Source: an uncultured beta proteobacterium
GTDB lineage: Bacteria > Pseudomonadota > Gammaproteobacteria > Burkholderiales > Burkholderiaceae_C
Direction: 5' to 3'
DNA length: 62,482 nucleotides
NCBI GenBank assembly: GCA_903876735.1
Contig: CAIRAW010000056.1
Coordinates: 1 to 62,482, forward strand
Position 1 is the first letter of the stretch. Every line of letters starts with the position of its first letter. Below are positions 27,664-37,115 of this stretch, one piece after another. The notes under the pieces are model-generated. The model did no database searches. It had not been told where the DNA came from and saw only the letters and a list, made by a program, of their open reading frames with translations. The translations under genes and the position numbers were made by a program.

Positions 27664-29463
27664 ATGAAATTCCTCCAGAATCCGCCGCGTTTTTTGTTCT
27701 TCACCGGTAAGGGTGGCGTCGGCAAGACCTCGATTGCCTGCGCCACGGCGATCACGCTGGCGGCGCAGAACAAACGCGTGCTGCTGGTCAGCACGGATCC
27801 GGCCTCCAACGTCGGCCAGGTCTTCGGCATGGCGATCGGCAACCGGATCACCGCCGTGCCCGAAGTCGCCAACTTGAGCGCGCTGGAGATCGACCCGCAG
27901 GCCGCAGCGCAGGCTTACCGGGACCGCATCGTGGGCCCGGTGCGTGGTGTTCTGCCTGACGCTGTGGTCAACGGCATTGAGGAGCAACTCTCGGGCGCCT
28001 GCACCACCGAGATCGCGGCCTTTGACGAGTTCACCGCGTTGCTGACCGACGCTGTGTTGACGCAGGACTACGCGCACATCATTTTTGACACGGCGCCGAC
28101 CGGCCACACCATTCGGATGCTGCAGTTGCCCGGCGCCTGGAGCGGATTTCTGGAAGAAGGCAAGGGTGACGCCTCCTGCCTGGGCCCGCTGGCAGGTCTG
28201 GAAAAGCAGCGCACCCAGTACCAGGCGGCGGTTGATGCGCTGGCCGACCCGGCGCGCACCCGGCTCGTGCTGGTGGCACGGGCCCAGGTCTCCACCCTGC
28301 GCGAAGCGGCGCGCACGCATGAAGAACTGGCCGGCATTGGCTTGTCGCAGCAATACCTGGCGATCAATGGCGTCATGCCAGCCAGCGAGGGCGCGCAGGA
28401 TGCGCTGGCTGCTGCGATCTGCGCGCGCGAACAGGCGGCGCTCGCGCTGATGCCGGCCGTGCTGCAGACGCTGCCAACCGACCAGATCGCCCTCAAAGCC
28501 TTCGACCTGGTGGGGCTGGCAGCGCTGCGACAGCTTCTGACGGATGCCGCGTCGCTTCAGTCTCAGGTCGCACCCGCGACGGCCCGAATCGACGCGCCCA
28601 GCCTGTCGAAGCTGGTCGACGAGATTGCGGTCGATGGCCACGGCCTGGTGATGCTGATGGGCAAGGGCGGCGTCGGCAAGACAACGTTGGCGGCCGCAGT
28701 GGCGGTGCAACTCGCGCAGCGCGGCTTCCCCGTGCACCTGACCACGTCTGATCCGGCCGCGCATCTGACTGAAACGCTGCATGGCACGCTGGCGCACCTG
28801 AGTGTGAGCCGCATCGACCCGCACGCGGTGACCGAGCAGTACCGCGCGCAGGTGCTTGCCAGCAAGGGCGCCGCGCTCGATGCCCAGAGCCGCGCCGTGC
28901 TCGAAGAAGACCTGCGCTCACCCTGCACCGAAGAGATCGCCGTGTTTCAGGCCTTCTCGCGCGTGATTCGCGAGGCCGGCAAGAAATTTGTCGTGATGGA
29001 CACGGCGCCCACCGGCCACACGCTGCTGCTGCTTGATGCCACCGGTGCCTACCACCGCGACATGGTGCGCCAGATGGGCGCGAGCGGCCTGCACTTCACA
29101 ACGCCGATGATGCAGTTGCAGGACCCGAAACAGACCAAGGTGCTGCTGGTGACGCTGGCCGAAAAAACGCCGGTGCTAGAAGCCGCCAACCTGCAGGCTG
29201 ATTTGAAGCGCGCCGGCATCGAACCCTGGGCCTGGGTGATCAACAACAGCGTGGCGGCAAGTTCGCTCAGTGCGCCCTTGAACTCGCCTCTGCTGCGCCA
29301 GCGCGCCCACAACGAGCTGGTTGAAATCGACACGGTGGCCACGCGCCACGCCAAGCGGTATGCGCTGGTGGCGTTGCTGCATGAAGAGCCTATCGGCGTG
29401 GCGCGCCTGCTGCAACTGGCCGCGCCGGCACCCACACCAACTTTCAATTCAAAAGGACTTTGA
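27664..29463 (+). CDS. arsA: arsenite-transporting ATPase ArsA (two-domain)
   Basis: ArsA is the soluble ATPase that energises arsenite export. The 599-residue product has two homologous halves, each with a GKGGVGKT P-loop (first at residues 15-22) and a DTAPTGHT signature. The three metal-site cysteines of E. coli ArsA are conserved in context (SGACTTEIAAF, ASCLGPLAGLEKQ and RSPCTEEIAVF). I place the start at 27664, because earlier in-frame codons encode the end of arsD's region. ArsA more often pairs with ArsB, but here the operon permease is Acr3. Confidence 0.96.
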   Translation: MKFLQNPPRFLFFTGKGGVGKTSIACATAITLAAQNKRVLLVSTDPASNVGQVFGMAIGNRITAVPEVANLSALEIDPQAAAQAYRDRIVGPVRGVLPDAVVNGIEEQLSGACTTEIAAFDEFTALLTDAVLTQDYAHIIFDTAPTGHTIRMLQLPGAWSGFLEEGKGDASCLGPLAGLEKQRTQYQAAVDALADPARTRLVLVARAQVSTLREAARTHEELAGIGLSQQYLAINGVMPASEGAQDALAAAICAREQAALALMPAVLQTLPTDQIALKAFDLVGLAALRQLLTDAASLQSQVAPATARIDAPSLSKLVDEIAVDGHGLVMLMGKGGVGKTTLAAAVAVQLAQRGFPVHLTTSDPAAHLTETLHGTLAHLSVSRIDPHAVTEQYRAQVLASKGAALDAQSRAVLEEDLRSPCTEEIAVFQAFSRVIREAGKKFVVMDTAPTGHTLLLLDATGAYHRDMVRQMGASGLHFTTPMMQLQDPKQTKVLLVTLAEKTPVLEAANLQADLKRAGIEPWAWVINNSVAASSLSAPLNSPLLRQRAHNELVEIDTVATRHAKRYALVALLHEEPIGVARLLQLAAPAPTPTFNSKGL

Positions 29464-29464
29464 C

Positions 29465-29965
29465 ATGAGCGAAAAAACCCTCAAGGTGCTGTTTCTGTGC
29501 ACCCACAACTCGGCGCGCAGCATTCTGGCTGAAGCCATCCTGAACCACATCGGGCAGGGTCGTTTTCAGGCCTACTCGGCCGGCAGCAGCCCGCGCGAGA
29601 ACCAGCAGCCCAACGCGCTGGGTTTGCAGGTGCTGCAAAGCGCCGGCATTGCCACCGAAGGTCTGCGCAGCAAAAGCTGGGACGAATTCGGTCGCGCCGA
29701 CGCCCCGCAGATGGACCTGGTGATCACGGTTTGCGACAATGCCGCCGGCGAGGTCTGTCCTTACTGGCCGGGGCAACCGGCCACCGCCCACTGGGGCTAC
29801 CCCGATCCGTCGGCCGGCGAGGGCAGCGACGCACAGAAATTCGAAGCTTTCCGCCAGACCCTGCACGCGCTCAAGCGCCGGCTCGAACTGCTGGTCAGCC
29901 TGCCGCCGGCCAAGCTGGAAAGGACCCTGCTGCAAAGCACGGCGCGCGGACTCAACCAGGCCTGA
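29465..29965 (+). CDS. arsC: arsenate reductase, thioredoxin/low-molecular-weight phosphatase type
   Basis: Reduces arsenate to arsenite so that it can be exported. The 166-residue product has the phosphatase-like loop CTHNSARS near the N-terminus (Cys at about residue 12 as nucleophile), and WGYPDP in the C-terminal part. It is of the low-molecular-weight tyrosine phosphatase fold, not the glutaredoxin-type ArsC of R773. The ATG follows the arsA stop after one base and has an AAGGA site. Confidence 0.92.
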   Translation: MSEKTLKVLFLCTHNSARSILAEAILNHIGQGRFQAYSAGSSPRENQQPNALGLQVLQSAGIATEGLRSKSWDEFGRADAPQMDLVITVCDNAAGEVCPYWPGQPATAHWGYPDPSAGEGSDAQKFEAFRQTLHALKRRLELLVSLPPAKLERTLLQSTARGLNQA

Positions 29966-29969
29966 GATC

Positions 29970-30989
29970 ATGAACGTCTTCGAGCGCTACCTCACGGTCT
30001 GGGTCTTTCTGTGCATCGTCGTCGGCATTGCGTTCGGGCAGTTTCTGCCCGGCGTGTTCCAGGCCATAGGCGCTCTTGAAGTGGCGCAGGTCAATCTGCC
30101 GGTGGGCCTGCTGATCTGGGTCATGATCATCCCGATGCTGGTCAAGGTTGATTTCGGCGCGCTGCAGGAAGTGCGCCAGCACCTCAAAGGCATCGGTGTC
30201 ACGCTGTTCGTCAACTGGCTGGTCAAACCCTTCAGCATGGCTCTCTTGGGTTGGCTCTTCATTCGCCACTGGTTTGCGCCGCTGCTGCCGCCGGACCAGA
30301 TCGACAGCTACATCGCCGGCCTGATCCTGCTCGCGGCCGCACCGTGCACGGCCATGGTGTTTGTCTGGAGCCGGCTCACGGGTGGCGACCCGCTGTTCAC
30401 GCTGTCGCAAGTCGCGCTCAACGACAGCATCATGGTGCTGGCCTTTGCGCCGCTGGTGGCTTTTCTGCTGGGCATCTCGGCCATCACCGTGCCCTGGGCC
30501 ACGCTGCTGATTTCGGTGTTGCTCTACATCGTGATTCCGGTGATCCTGGCGCAGCTTTGGCGCAGGGCGTTGCTGGCCAAAGGACAGGCCGCGTTCGATG
30601 CCGCCATGGAGAAGATGGGCCCCTGGTCAATTGGCGCGCTGCTGCTCACGCTGGTGCTGCTGTTCGCCTTTCAGGGCGAGGCGATTCTGAAGCAGCCGCT
30701 GGTGATCGCGCTGCTGGCGGTGCCGATCCTGATCCAGGTGCTGTTCAACTCGGCGCTGGCTTACTGGCTCAATCGCGCGCTCGGAGAAAAGCACAACATT
30801 GCCTGCCCCTCGGCCTTGATTGGCGCCTCCAATTTCTTTGAGCTGGCCGTGGCTGCGGCCATCAGCCTGTTTGGTTTCAACTCGGGCGCGGCGCTGGCCA
30901 CGGTGGTGGGGGTGCTGATCGAAGTCCCCGTGATGCTGCTGGTGGTCTACGTCGTCAACCATTCTAAAAATTGGTATGAACGTGCATGA
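29970..30989 (+). CDS. acr3: ACR3-family arsenite efflux permease
   Basis: A 339-residue membrane protein with about ten helices and the ACR3 signature APCTAMVFVWS (conserved Cys in helix 4) and LNDSIMVLAF. It exports As(III), with ArsA supplying ATP energy when present. The start is the ATG at 29970, 4 bases after arsC. The stop overlaps the following radical SAM gene (ATGA), an unusual tail for an arsenic operon. Confidence 0.94.
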   Translation: MNVFERYLTVWVFLCIVVGIAFGQFLPGVFQAIGALEVAQVNLPVGLLIWVMIIPMLVKVDFGALQEVRQHLKGIGVTLFVNWLVKPFSMALLGWLFIRHWFAPLLPPDQIDSYIAGLILLAAAPCTAMVFVWSRLTGGDPLFTLSQVALNDSIMVLAFAPLVAFLLGISAITVPWATLLISVLLYIVIPVILAQLWRRALLAKGQAAFDAAMEKMGPWSIGALLLTLVLLFAFQGEAILKQPLVIALLAVPILIQVLFNSALAYWLNRALGEKHNIACPSALIGASNFFELAVAAAISLFGFNSGAALATVVGVLIEVPVMLLVVYVVNHSKNWYERA

Positions 30990-31993
30990 CTGAAAACACC
31001 GAAGGCCCGTTTGGGCCACGCCGCTACCGCGCCTGGAACGAACATGTGAAAACGCGTTACGGTGGGCGTGTGCAAAAGGTGTCGATCGAAGCCGGCTTCA
31101 CCTGCCCGAACCGTGACGGACTGGTGGGGCGCGGCGGTTGCACCTTCTGCAACAACGACGGCTTCACGCCCGGTTACCTGAGCCGGCGCCAGAGCGTCAC
31201 CGAGCAGATCGACGCCGGGCTTGATTTTCTGGAGCGACGCTACCCGGGCACCGAACGCTACATTGCCTACTTCCAGAGCTACAGCAATACCTACGGCGAG
31301 TTCGAGCGTCTGCGCGCCTTGTACGAGGAGGCGCTGGCGCACCCGAAGATCAGCGGCCTGGCGATCGGCACCCGGCCCGATTGCCTGGCGCCCGAGGTGC
31401 TGGTCTATCTGGCGCAGCTCGCGCGCGAGCACATCATCGAGCTGGAGATCGGCGTCGAGTCCTGCAACGACGCGGTGCTCTCCAGCGTCAACCGCGGGCA
31501 CGACTTTGCCACCAGTGTGGACGGCATCACACGCGCCGCTGCGCTCGGGCTCGATGTCACGGCGCATCTGCTGCTCGGGTTGCCGGGCGAGTCGATGGAG
31601 AGCATGCTCGACGGCGCGCGCCAGATGTCGGCGCTGCCGATCCATGCGCTCAAGTTGCATCAACTGCAACTGGTGCGAGGCACGGCGCTGGCGCGCGCCT
31701 GGCAGCGCGACCCTTCCAGCGTGCCCTTGCTCGACGAGCAGGCTTGCATCGCCATGCTGGTTGATTTCATTGAGCGCCTGTCGCCCGCGATCCTGTTGCA
31801 GCGCATCGGCAGCGAAGTGCCGCCTTCCATGAAACTGGCGCCGGCCTGGAATGTGAGGCTGTCGGAACTCTCGCCACGCATCTCGGCCGAACTCGCGCGC
31901 CGGGGCAGCTGGCAGGGTAGTCGTTACGTGGCCGCTGGCAGCACCAGCACTGGCGCGAAGCCGCCGCCTTCAGTTCTGAAGTTGGTGGTCTGA
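30986..31993 (+). CDS. YhcC-like (TIGR01212) radical SAM protein
   Basis: A 335-residue radical SAM protein of the YhcC/TIGR01212 family. The cluster ligands are TCPNRDGLVGRGGCTFC, that is C-x11-C-x2-C, a family-typical spacing that differs from CxxxCxxC. The function in vivo is not established for this family. Its start overlaps the end of acr3, so it may be translated with the arsenic genes. The 3' end overlaps the convergent ATP-grasp-like gene by 70 bases, which is a large overlap for two unrelated genes. Confidence 0.85.
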   Translation: MTENTEGPFGPRRYRAWNEHVKTRYGGRVQKVSIEAGFTCPNRDGLVGRGGCTFCNNDGFTPGYLSRRQSVTEQIDAGLDFLERRYPGTERYIAYFQSYSNTYGEFERLRALYEEALAHPKISGLAIGTRPDCLAPEVLVYLAQLAREHIIELEIGVESCNDAVLSSVNRGHDFATSVDGITRAAALGLDVTAHLLLGLPGESMESMLDGARQMSALPIHALKLHQLQLVRGTALARAWQRDPSSVPLLDEQACIAMLVDFIERLSPAILLQRIGSEVPPSMKLAPAWNVRLSELSPRISAELARRGSWQGSRYVAAGSTSTGAKPPPSVLKLVV

Positions 31994-33228
31994 CCGGCGT
32001 ACATGCGCGCCGCCAGCAGTTGCACCTGGCCGGCGTAGGCGTAGGCACGGATGTCGAACTTGAGGTCGGTTTGCATGCCATCGATTTCGATCAGGCGCTG
32101 GCCCGGTGCCACCAGCGCCTGCGCCACAAAGTCACCGGCCAGAATCTCGGACCAGACGCGGCGCGTCAGCTTGTCGCCGCGGTAGGCGGCCTTGGCGCCG
32201 AAGCCCGCCACCGGCTTGAAAAAAAGCTGGCGTCGGCGTGCCCACAAGTCATCGGCGTGTTCGGTTGCTACCAGTTCTGTTTGCGGTACACCGGCTTGCA
32301 GCAGGCTACGGTCGGCGGCGCTCGCGCCCCAGGCGCCCAGCAGGGCGTCCTGGCCCAGCGCAATCAGGTTGCGCTTGTCGGCGTACAGCGCGTGGGCGTG
32401 CGGGTCGGGCGTCAGCACCACGGCGCCGGCCTCATAGGCTTGGCGCAGCGCCAGATGGCCGGGCTCGTTCAGGTAGAAATCGGTCACGCGGTTGTAGACC
32501 AGGTCAACCGGCGCGGCTCCGTGCCACAGCTTGCCGTCGCGCCAGCTCAGCGCTTCTGGATCGGCAATGGCGGCCTTCAGGCCGAAGCGCGAAAACAACT
32601 GCCGAAACAGTTCAAACTCCGGCGCCAGGTACTGCGCGGCCGGGTCATCGTCCACGATCAGAACCGATTGCAGTGACGCCGCACCGCGCTGCAAACGCCA
32701 CTCGGCCAGGAACATGTCGAACAGGGTCTGCTCCAGTGTGTCGGCTTGACGTTCTGGTGGAAAAGCCCAGTTCATCGCTTCGCAGCACGAGCGCTGGGCG
32801 CGCGCCAGCGCCACGTTGAGCAGGGCGCCGCCCGCATTGGTGTTGACCTCGATCAGCTGCGGCCCGGCTTCACTGAGGTGAAAGTCAAAACCCATGCAGG
32901 CACCCGTTGGACCGAAGGCGTGCTGCGCAATCGCCGGGGCGCGGGCCAGAGCCTGTGCGCGGTAGCCTGGCAGGGCGACGATGCGCTCAATCGCCGCCAC
33001 CATCTGGGTGATTTGCCGCGCCATATTGCCCGACAGAAAAACAACCGTCGATGAGAACAGGTGCGGCCTGGTCGCGCTGATGTCCTGCATCAGACCCTTG
33101 AGGCTGGGAACGCTTTCAAGTTGCTGGCGCAGAACCTCGAGGTTCAGGGTGCGGCAGAAAGTGCCTTGATTGAGCGTCTGGGCCGAGCTGCGCGCCAGCA
33201 CGTCGGCAAGAGTTTGTTCAGTGGACAT
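31924..33228 (-). CDS. ATP-grasp-like protein of unknown function
   Basis: A 434-residue cytosolic protein I do not recognise by name. The C-terminal third (about residues 295-430) has ATP-grasp features: KRNLIALG, FFKPVAGFGAKA, then FDIRAYAY and AARMYAGQTTNFRTEGGG-like ending, here shown only in part. The N-terminal part contains GFDFHLSEAGPQLIEVNTNAGG, which resembles a metal-binding glutamate/asparagine site seen in ATP-grasp ligases. It could ligate a carboxylic acid to an amine. The start overlaps the CDF transporter gene by 11 bases, so the two are co-translated. Confidence 0.6.
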   Translation of the reverse strand: MSTEQTLADVLARSSAQTLNQGTFCRTLNLEVLRQQLESVPSLKGLMQDISATRPHLFSSTVVFLSGNMARQITQMVAAIERIVALPGYRAQALARAPAIAQHAFGPTGACMGFDFHLSEAGPQLIEVNTNAGGALLNVALARAQRSCCEAMNWAFPPERQADTLEQTLFDMFLAEWRLQRGAASLQSVLIVDDDPAAQYLAPEFELFRQLFSRFGLKAAIADPEALSWRDGKLWHGAAPVDLVYNRVTDFYLNEPGHLALRQAYEAGAVVLTPDPHAHALYADKRNLIALGQDALLGAWGASAADRSLLQAGVPQTELVATEHADDLWARRRQLFFKPVAGFGAKAAYRGDKLTRRVWSEILAGDFVAQALVAPGQRLIEIDGMQTDLKFDIRAYAYAGQVQLLAARMYAGQTTNFRTEGGGFAPVLVLPAAT

Positions 33229-34150
33229 GGTCGCTAGGTGGTGGCAGGTCTGTCGCCGAACAAGCCCGGGTGAAGGCGTTTTTCATAACCTGCAGGGTCA
33301 CATGGCTGATCTCGAAGCGGTCGTGCAGTTGCTGATGCGCGAGCTGGAGAAAATCGTCATCGGCCTGCCCCTGCGGCATCACCAGATGCGCCGTCAGCGT
33401 GATGTGCGAGGTGCCGGTGGCCCAGATGTGCAGGTCGTGCACGCGCGCCACGCCGGGCAGTGCCGCCAGGCAGTCCTGCACCGCTTGCGGGTCCACACTG
33501 TCGGGCACACCGTCAAACAGCAGGTGCAGCGATTGCTTGAACAGGCCCCAGGTTCCGAGCAGGATCACCAGGGCAATCGCCAGGCTCGCCACCGGATCGA
33601 GCCAGACCCAGCCCATCCATAGTGTCAGGGCGCCGGCGATGACGACACCGGCCGAGACCAGCGCATCGGCAGCCATGTGCGTGAAGGCGCCGCGGATGTT
33701 GAGGTCGGTCTGGCTGCCGCGCATGAACAGCAGGGCGGTTGCCGTGTTGATGACGATGCCCACACCAGCCACCAGCATGACGGTCGTGCCCTGAGCGCCA
33801 GCCAGGGCCGGTGGCGCCAGCAAGCGGCCAATCGCCTCCCAGGACAGGGCGCCGATGGCCATCAGCAGCAGCAGTGCGTTGGCAAAAGCGGCCAGGATGG
33901 TGGCGCGTTTCCAGCCGTAGGTGTGGCGTGCATCGGGCTGCAGCTTGACCGCCAGCGCACCGCCCCAGGCCAGTACCAGCCCGGCGACATCGCTCAGGTT
34001 GTGACCGGCATCGGCCAGCAGCGCCAGCGAGTTGACGCGCCAGCCGTAGAAGGCCTCGATGGCGACGAACAGCGCGTTGAGCGCAATGCCGATGGCAAAA
34101 GCGCGGTTGAAGTTGGCCGGCGTGTGGTCGTGATCGTGGGCTGTGCTCAT
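33218..34150 (-). CDS. cation diffusion facilitator (CzcD/ZitB-like) metal exporter
   Basis: A 310-residue membrane protein of the CDF family, which exports Zn2+, Co2+ or Cd2+ in exchange for protons. It has a His-rich N-terminus (HDHDH), six helices, and the paired metal site HNLSD (helix 2) and HMAAD (helix 5), as in ZitB/CzcD. The start at 34150 is preferred because the longer frame begins inside an unrelated region. It is the upstream member of a two-gene unit with the ATP-grasp-like protein. Confidence 0.92.
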   Translation of the reverse strand: MSTAHDHDHTPANFNRAFAIGIALNALFVAIEAFYGWRVNSLALLADAGHNLSDVAGLVLAWGGALAVKLQPDARHTYGWKRATILAAFANALLLLMAIGALSWEAIGRLLAPPALAGAQGTTVMLVAGVGIVINTATALLFMRGSQTDLNIRGAFTHMAADALVSAGVVIAGALTLWMGWVWLDPVASLAIALVILLGTWGLFKQSLHLLFDGVPDSVDPQAVQDCLAALPGVARVHDLHIWATGTSHITLTAHLVMPQGQADDDFLQLAHQQLHDRFEISHVTLQVMKNAFTRACSATDLPPPSDHVH

Positions 34151-34266
34151 GGCTTGATTCTCGCCCGAATTGATTCGTTCGTAACACCTTGGTTTGTTGA
34201 GGGCCGGGATGATTCTTGTCATACTCGACACACTTGCGCTGTTGCTGGAACCCAAAGGAAGGCCTG

Positions 34267-34917
34267 ATGAATCCCGTTGTGGAAAATGATTTATCGGAAT
34301 TTGCCAAGGCCCTGATTCATTCGCGCCAGAATGTTTCGCCCCGGCGCTTGATCGAGCCTGGCCCGTCAGCGCAGCAGTTGCAAGATATTTTGGGCGCAGC
34401 TGCCGCAGCGCCGGACCACGGGCAGCTTCGGCCCTGGCGTTTTGTCGTGGTGCCGGTCGCACAACGTGAAATCCTGGCCAAGGTCTTTGGCCAGGCCCTG
34501 CAGGATCGTGATCCGCAGGCAACGCTGGAGCAGGTTGAGAACGCACGCGAGAAAGCACACCGTGCCCCATTCCTGATGCTCGCCATTGCCCGCCTGACAG
34601 ACCTACCAGCGCCCTCGGGCGCAGCCCCGGGGCGTGGCGCCCAGCATCCGCAGGCGAGCGAAGCCGAGGTCAACGACGCCGAGCGTCTGGTGTCGCTCGG
34701 ATGCGCCATTCAGAACGTGCTGCTTAGCGCCCATGCCGCGGGCTTTGGCACCGGCGTGACCAGCGGCCAGGCCCTGACTTCAATGCGGCTGCGTGCCCTT
34801 TTTGAATTGCGCGAGAACGAGCGGGCCGTTTGTTGCATCAACATCGGCACCGTTGCGAAACACAAGCCCGCGCCTTTGCGGCCGCAGGTATCGGATTACG
34901 TTAGCGAGTTGGGTTGA
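34267..34917 (+). CDS. nitroreductase family protein (YdjA-like)
   Basis: A 216-residue FMN enzyme. The pattern SRQNVSPRRLIEPGPS ... AAAAPDHGQLRPWRFVVV matches the YdjA subgroup of nitroreductases, which have no firmly known physiological substrate. The start at 34267 follows an AAAGGAAGG site. Its 3' end overlaps the convergent molybdopterin gene by 17 bases. An internal Gly/Pro/Ala-rich insert (about residues 118-132) is typical of a flexible loop. Confidence 0.85.
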   Translation: MNPVVENDLSEFAKALIHSRQNVSPRRLIEPGPSAQQLQDILGAAAAAPDHGQLRPWRFVVVPVAQREILAKVFGQALQDRDPQATLEQVENAREKAHRAPFLMLAIARLTDLPAPSGAAPGRGAQHPQASEAEVNDAERLVSLGCAIQNVLLSAHAAGFGTGVTSGQALTSMRLRALFELRENERAVCCINIGTVAKHKPAPLRPQVSDYVSELG

Positions 34918-36994
34918 CGCCCGCCTCCACCTGCACCAGGCAATCGTAAAAGGTCGGCGCTTTGCCGATGTCGGTCAGGGCCTGGCTGGTGAGTTCATTC
35001 ACGTTGCTGCCGTCGAGGCCGTACTTGCGCCACCAGACACCGAGGCCGTTGACGACGCCGGGGCGGGCGCGCTGGCTGATCTTGAGCTTGCAGCGGTAGC
35101 TGCCGCGCTGGTTGAACACGCGTACCACATCGCCGTTGCCAAGGCCACGTGCCGCCGCATCTGCCGCGTGCATCTCGAGTATCGGTTCACCTTCGGATTC
35201 GCGCAGACTGGCCACGTTGACGAAAGTCGAGTTCAGAAAGTTGCGCGCCGGCGGCGAAATCATGGCCAGCGGGTAGTCGGTTGATGAATTGAAGCGCTCG
35301 TAGTTGGGTACATGGTCCGGCAACCCGTCCAGGCCCTGCGCTGCCAGGCGCGCGCTGAAGAATTCGCATTTGCCCGATGGCGTCGGGAATTGTCCTTGCG
35401 CAAAGGGCGCGTCCGGCGTGGCCAGTGTGACAAAGCCCTTGGACAGCAATTCGTCGAAATCGACGGCATCGCCATAAGCCATGCGGCAAAGGGTTTGGTC
35501 GTCGTCTCCAAAGCAGGCGTCATCGAAGCCCATTTTTTGTGCCAGTTCCCGAAAGATCTGGGTGTTGGGCTTCGCCTCGCCCTGTGGCGCGATCGCCGGG
35601 CGATTGAGCAGTGCATCGGTGTGGCCGTAGCTGGAGTGCACGTCCCAGTGCTCGAGCTGTGTGGTGGCGGGCAGGACGAAGTCGGCGTAGTCCGCGGTGT
35701 CGGTCTGGAAATGCTCCAGCACCACGGTGAACAGGTCCCCGCGCGCAAAGCCCTGCACCACCTTGCCCGATTCCGGCGCAATCGCCACCGGGTTGCTGTT
35801 GTAGACGATCAGCGCCTGGATCGCCGGGCCGAATTCCGCACTGCTTTTGCGCAGCAGGTTGTCGCCAATGGTGCTCATGTTGATCGTGCGCGGTGTGCGC
35901 GTGCCCAGCAGATCGGGCCGCTGCAGCGCGGCACGGTTGACGGGGAAGTTGCTTGAACTCGACAGCAGGACGCCGCCAGCGCGATTTCGCCAGGCACCGA
36001 TCAGTGCTGGCAGGCAGGCGATCAGGCGCACGGCGTTGCCGCCGCCGTGCACGCGCTGCATGCCGTAGTTCATGCGGATGGCCGCCGGCGCATGGCTGGC
36101 GGCGCAAGCGCCGTAATCGCGCGCCAGGGACCGGATCTGTTCGGCGGTGATGCCGCAGACCACAGCGGCGCGCTGTGGCGGCCACTGCAGGGCGCGTTCG
36201 CGCAGCAGGTCCCAGCCCAGCGTGTACTGCGCCAGATAGTTGTGGTCCAGCCAGTCATGCGCAATCAGTTCGTGCATGAGGGCCAGTGCCAGTGCGCCGT
36301 CGGTGCCGGGCAGCAGCGCGATGTGTTCGTGGCATTTGTCGGCGGTTTCGCTCTTGCGCGGGTCAATGCAGATGAGCTTGGCGCCCGCTCGCTTGGCCTC
36401 CTGCGCGTAGCGCCAGAAGTGCAGGTTGCTCGTGATCGAGTTGCTGCCCCAGATCAGGATCAGCCTGGACTCGGCAAAGAACGCGAGCTGCATGCCGAGC
36501 TTTCCGCCCAGCGTCTGCGTCAAGGCCTCGGCACCGGCTGACGCGCAGATGGTGCGGTCCAGCAGCGAGGCGCCGAGTTGGTGGAAGAAGCGCATCGATA
36601 GGCTGTCGCCCTGTACCAGACCCATGGTGCCGGCGTAGCTGTAAGGCACGATGGCCTGCGCCGCGTCCGGTCCCGAACTTGCGATCGCCTGTAGTCGCTT
36701 GGCAATGGCCGACAGCGCCGCGTCCCAGCTGACGCGCTCGAACTGGCCCGAACCCTTGGGGCCAACGCGCTTGAGCGGATGCAGGATGCGCTCGGGGTGG
36801 TAAGTGCGCTCCGGGTAGCGCGAGACCTTGGCACAGAGCGCGCCATCGGTATGCGGATGGTCCGGGTTGCCCTGCACCTTGATCGCAATGCCGCCGGCCA
36901 CCGTGGTCAGCATCGAGCAGGTGTCCGGGCAGTCATGCGGGCAGGCGCCCAGGACCTGTGTGGTGGGCGTGTCGGGCAGGGTGTGTGGGTTCAT
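34901..36994 (-). CDS. molybdopterin-containing oxidoreductase (DMSO reductase family)
   Basis: A 697-residue catalytic-type subunit with an N-terminal 4Fe-4S site: CPHDCPDTCSM (about residues 17-27) and a fourth Cys in GALCAKV. The molybdopterin-guanine-dinucleotide binding domains follow, including WGSNSITS and the C-terminal NGDVVRVFNQRG barrel. There is no twin-arginine signal at the chosen start, so it should be cytosolic. No partner iron-sulfur or membrane subunit lies next to it, so the electron partner and substrate are unknown. The start at 36994 avoids a low-complexity upstream frame. Confidence 0.88.
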   Translation of the reverse strand: MNPHTLPDTPTTQVLGACPHDCPDTCSMLTTVAGGIAIKVQGNPDHPHTDGALCAKVSRYPERTYHPERILHPLKRVGPKGSGQFERVSWDAALSAIAKRLQAIASSGPDAAQAIVPYSYAGTMGLVQGDSLSMRFFHQLGASLLDRTICASAGAEALTQTLGGKLGMQLAFFAESRLILIWGSNSITSNLHFWRYAQEAKRAGAKLICIDPRKSETADKCHEHIALLPGTDGALALALMHELIAHDWLDHNYLAQYTLGWDLLRERALQWPPQRAAVVCGITAEQIRSLARDYGACAASHAPAAIRMNYGMQRVHGGGNAVRLIACLPALIGAWRNRAGGVLLSSSSNFPVNRAALQRPDLLGTRTPRTINMSTIGDNLLRKSSAEFGPAIQALIVYNSNPVAIAPESGKVVQGFARGDLFTVVLEHFQTDTADYADFVLPATTQLEHWDVHSSYGHTDALLNRPAIAPQGEAKPNTQIFRELAQKMGFDDACFGDDDQTLCRMAYGDAVDFDELLSKGFVTLATPDAPFAQGQFPTPSGKCEFFSARLAAQGLDGLPDHVPNYERFNSSTDYPLAMISPPARNFLNSTFVNVASLRESEGEPILEMHAADAAARGLGNGDVVRVFNQRGSYRCKLKISQRARPGVVNGLGVWWRKYGLDGSNVNELTSQALTDIGKAPTFYDCLVQVEAGVNPTR

Positions 36995-37115
36995 GGCAAT
37001 GGTGCGTGGGATGTGCCCGCATTTTGAACCAATCGTGCAGGCCGCGCAGGGTTTGTCGCACGGGCGGCAACATGGTTTTGTGCTTGGCGATAGACTTGTG
37101 CCATTAGGAGCACCC

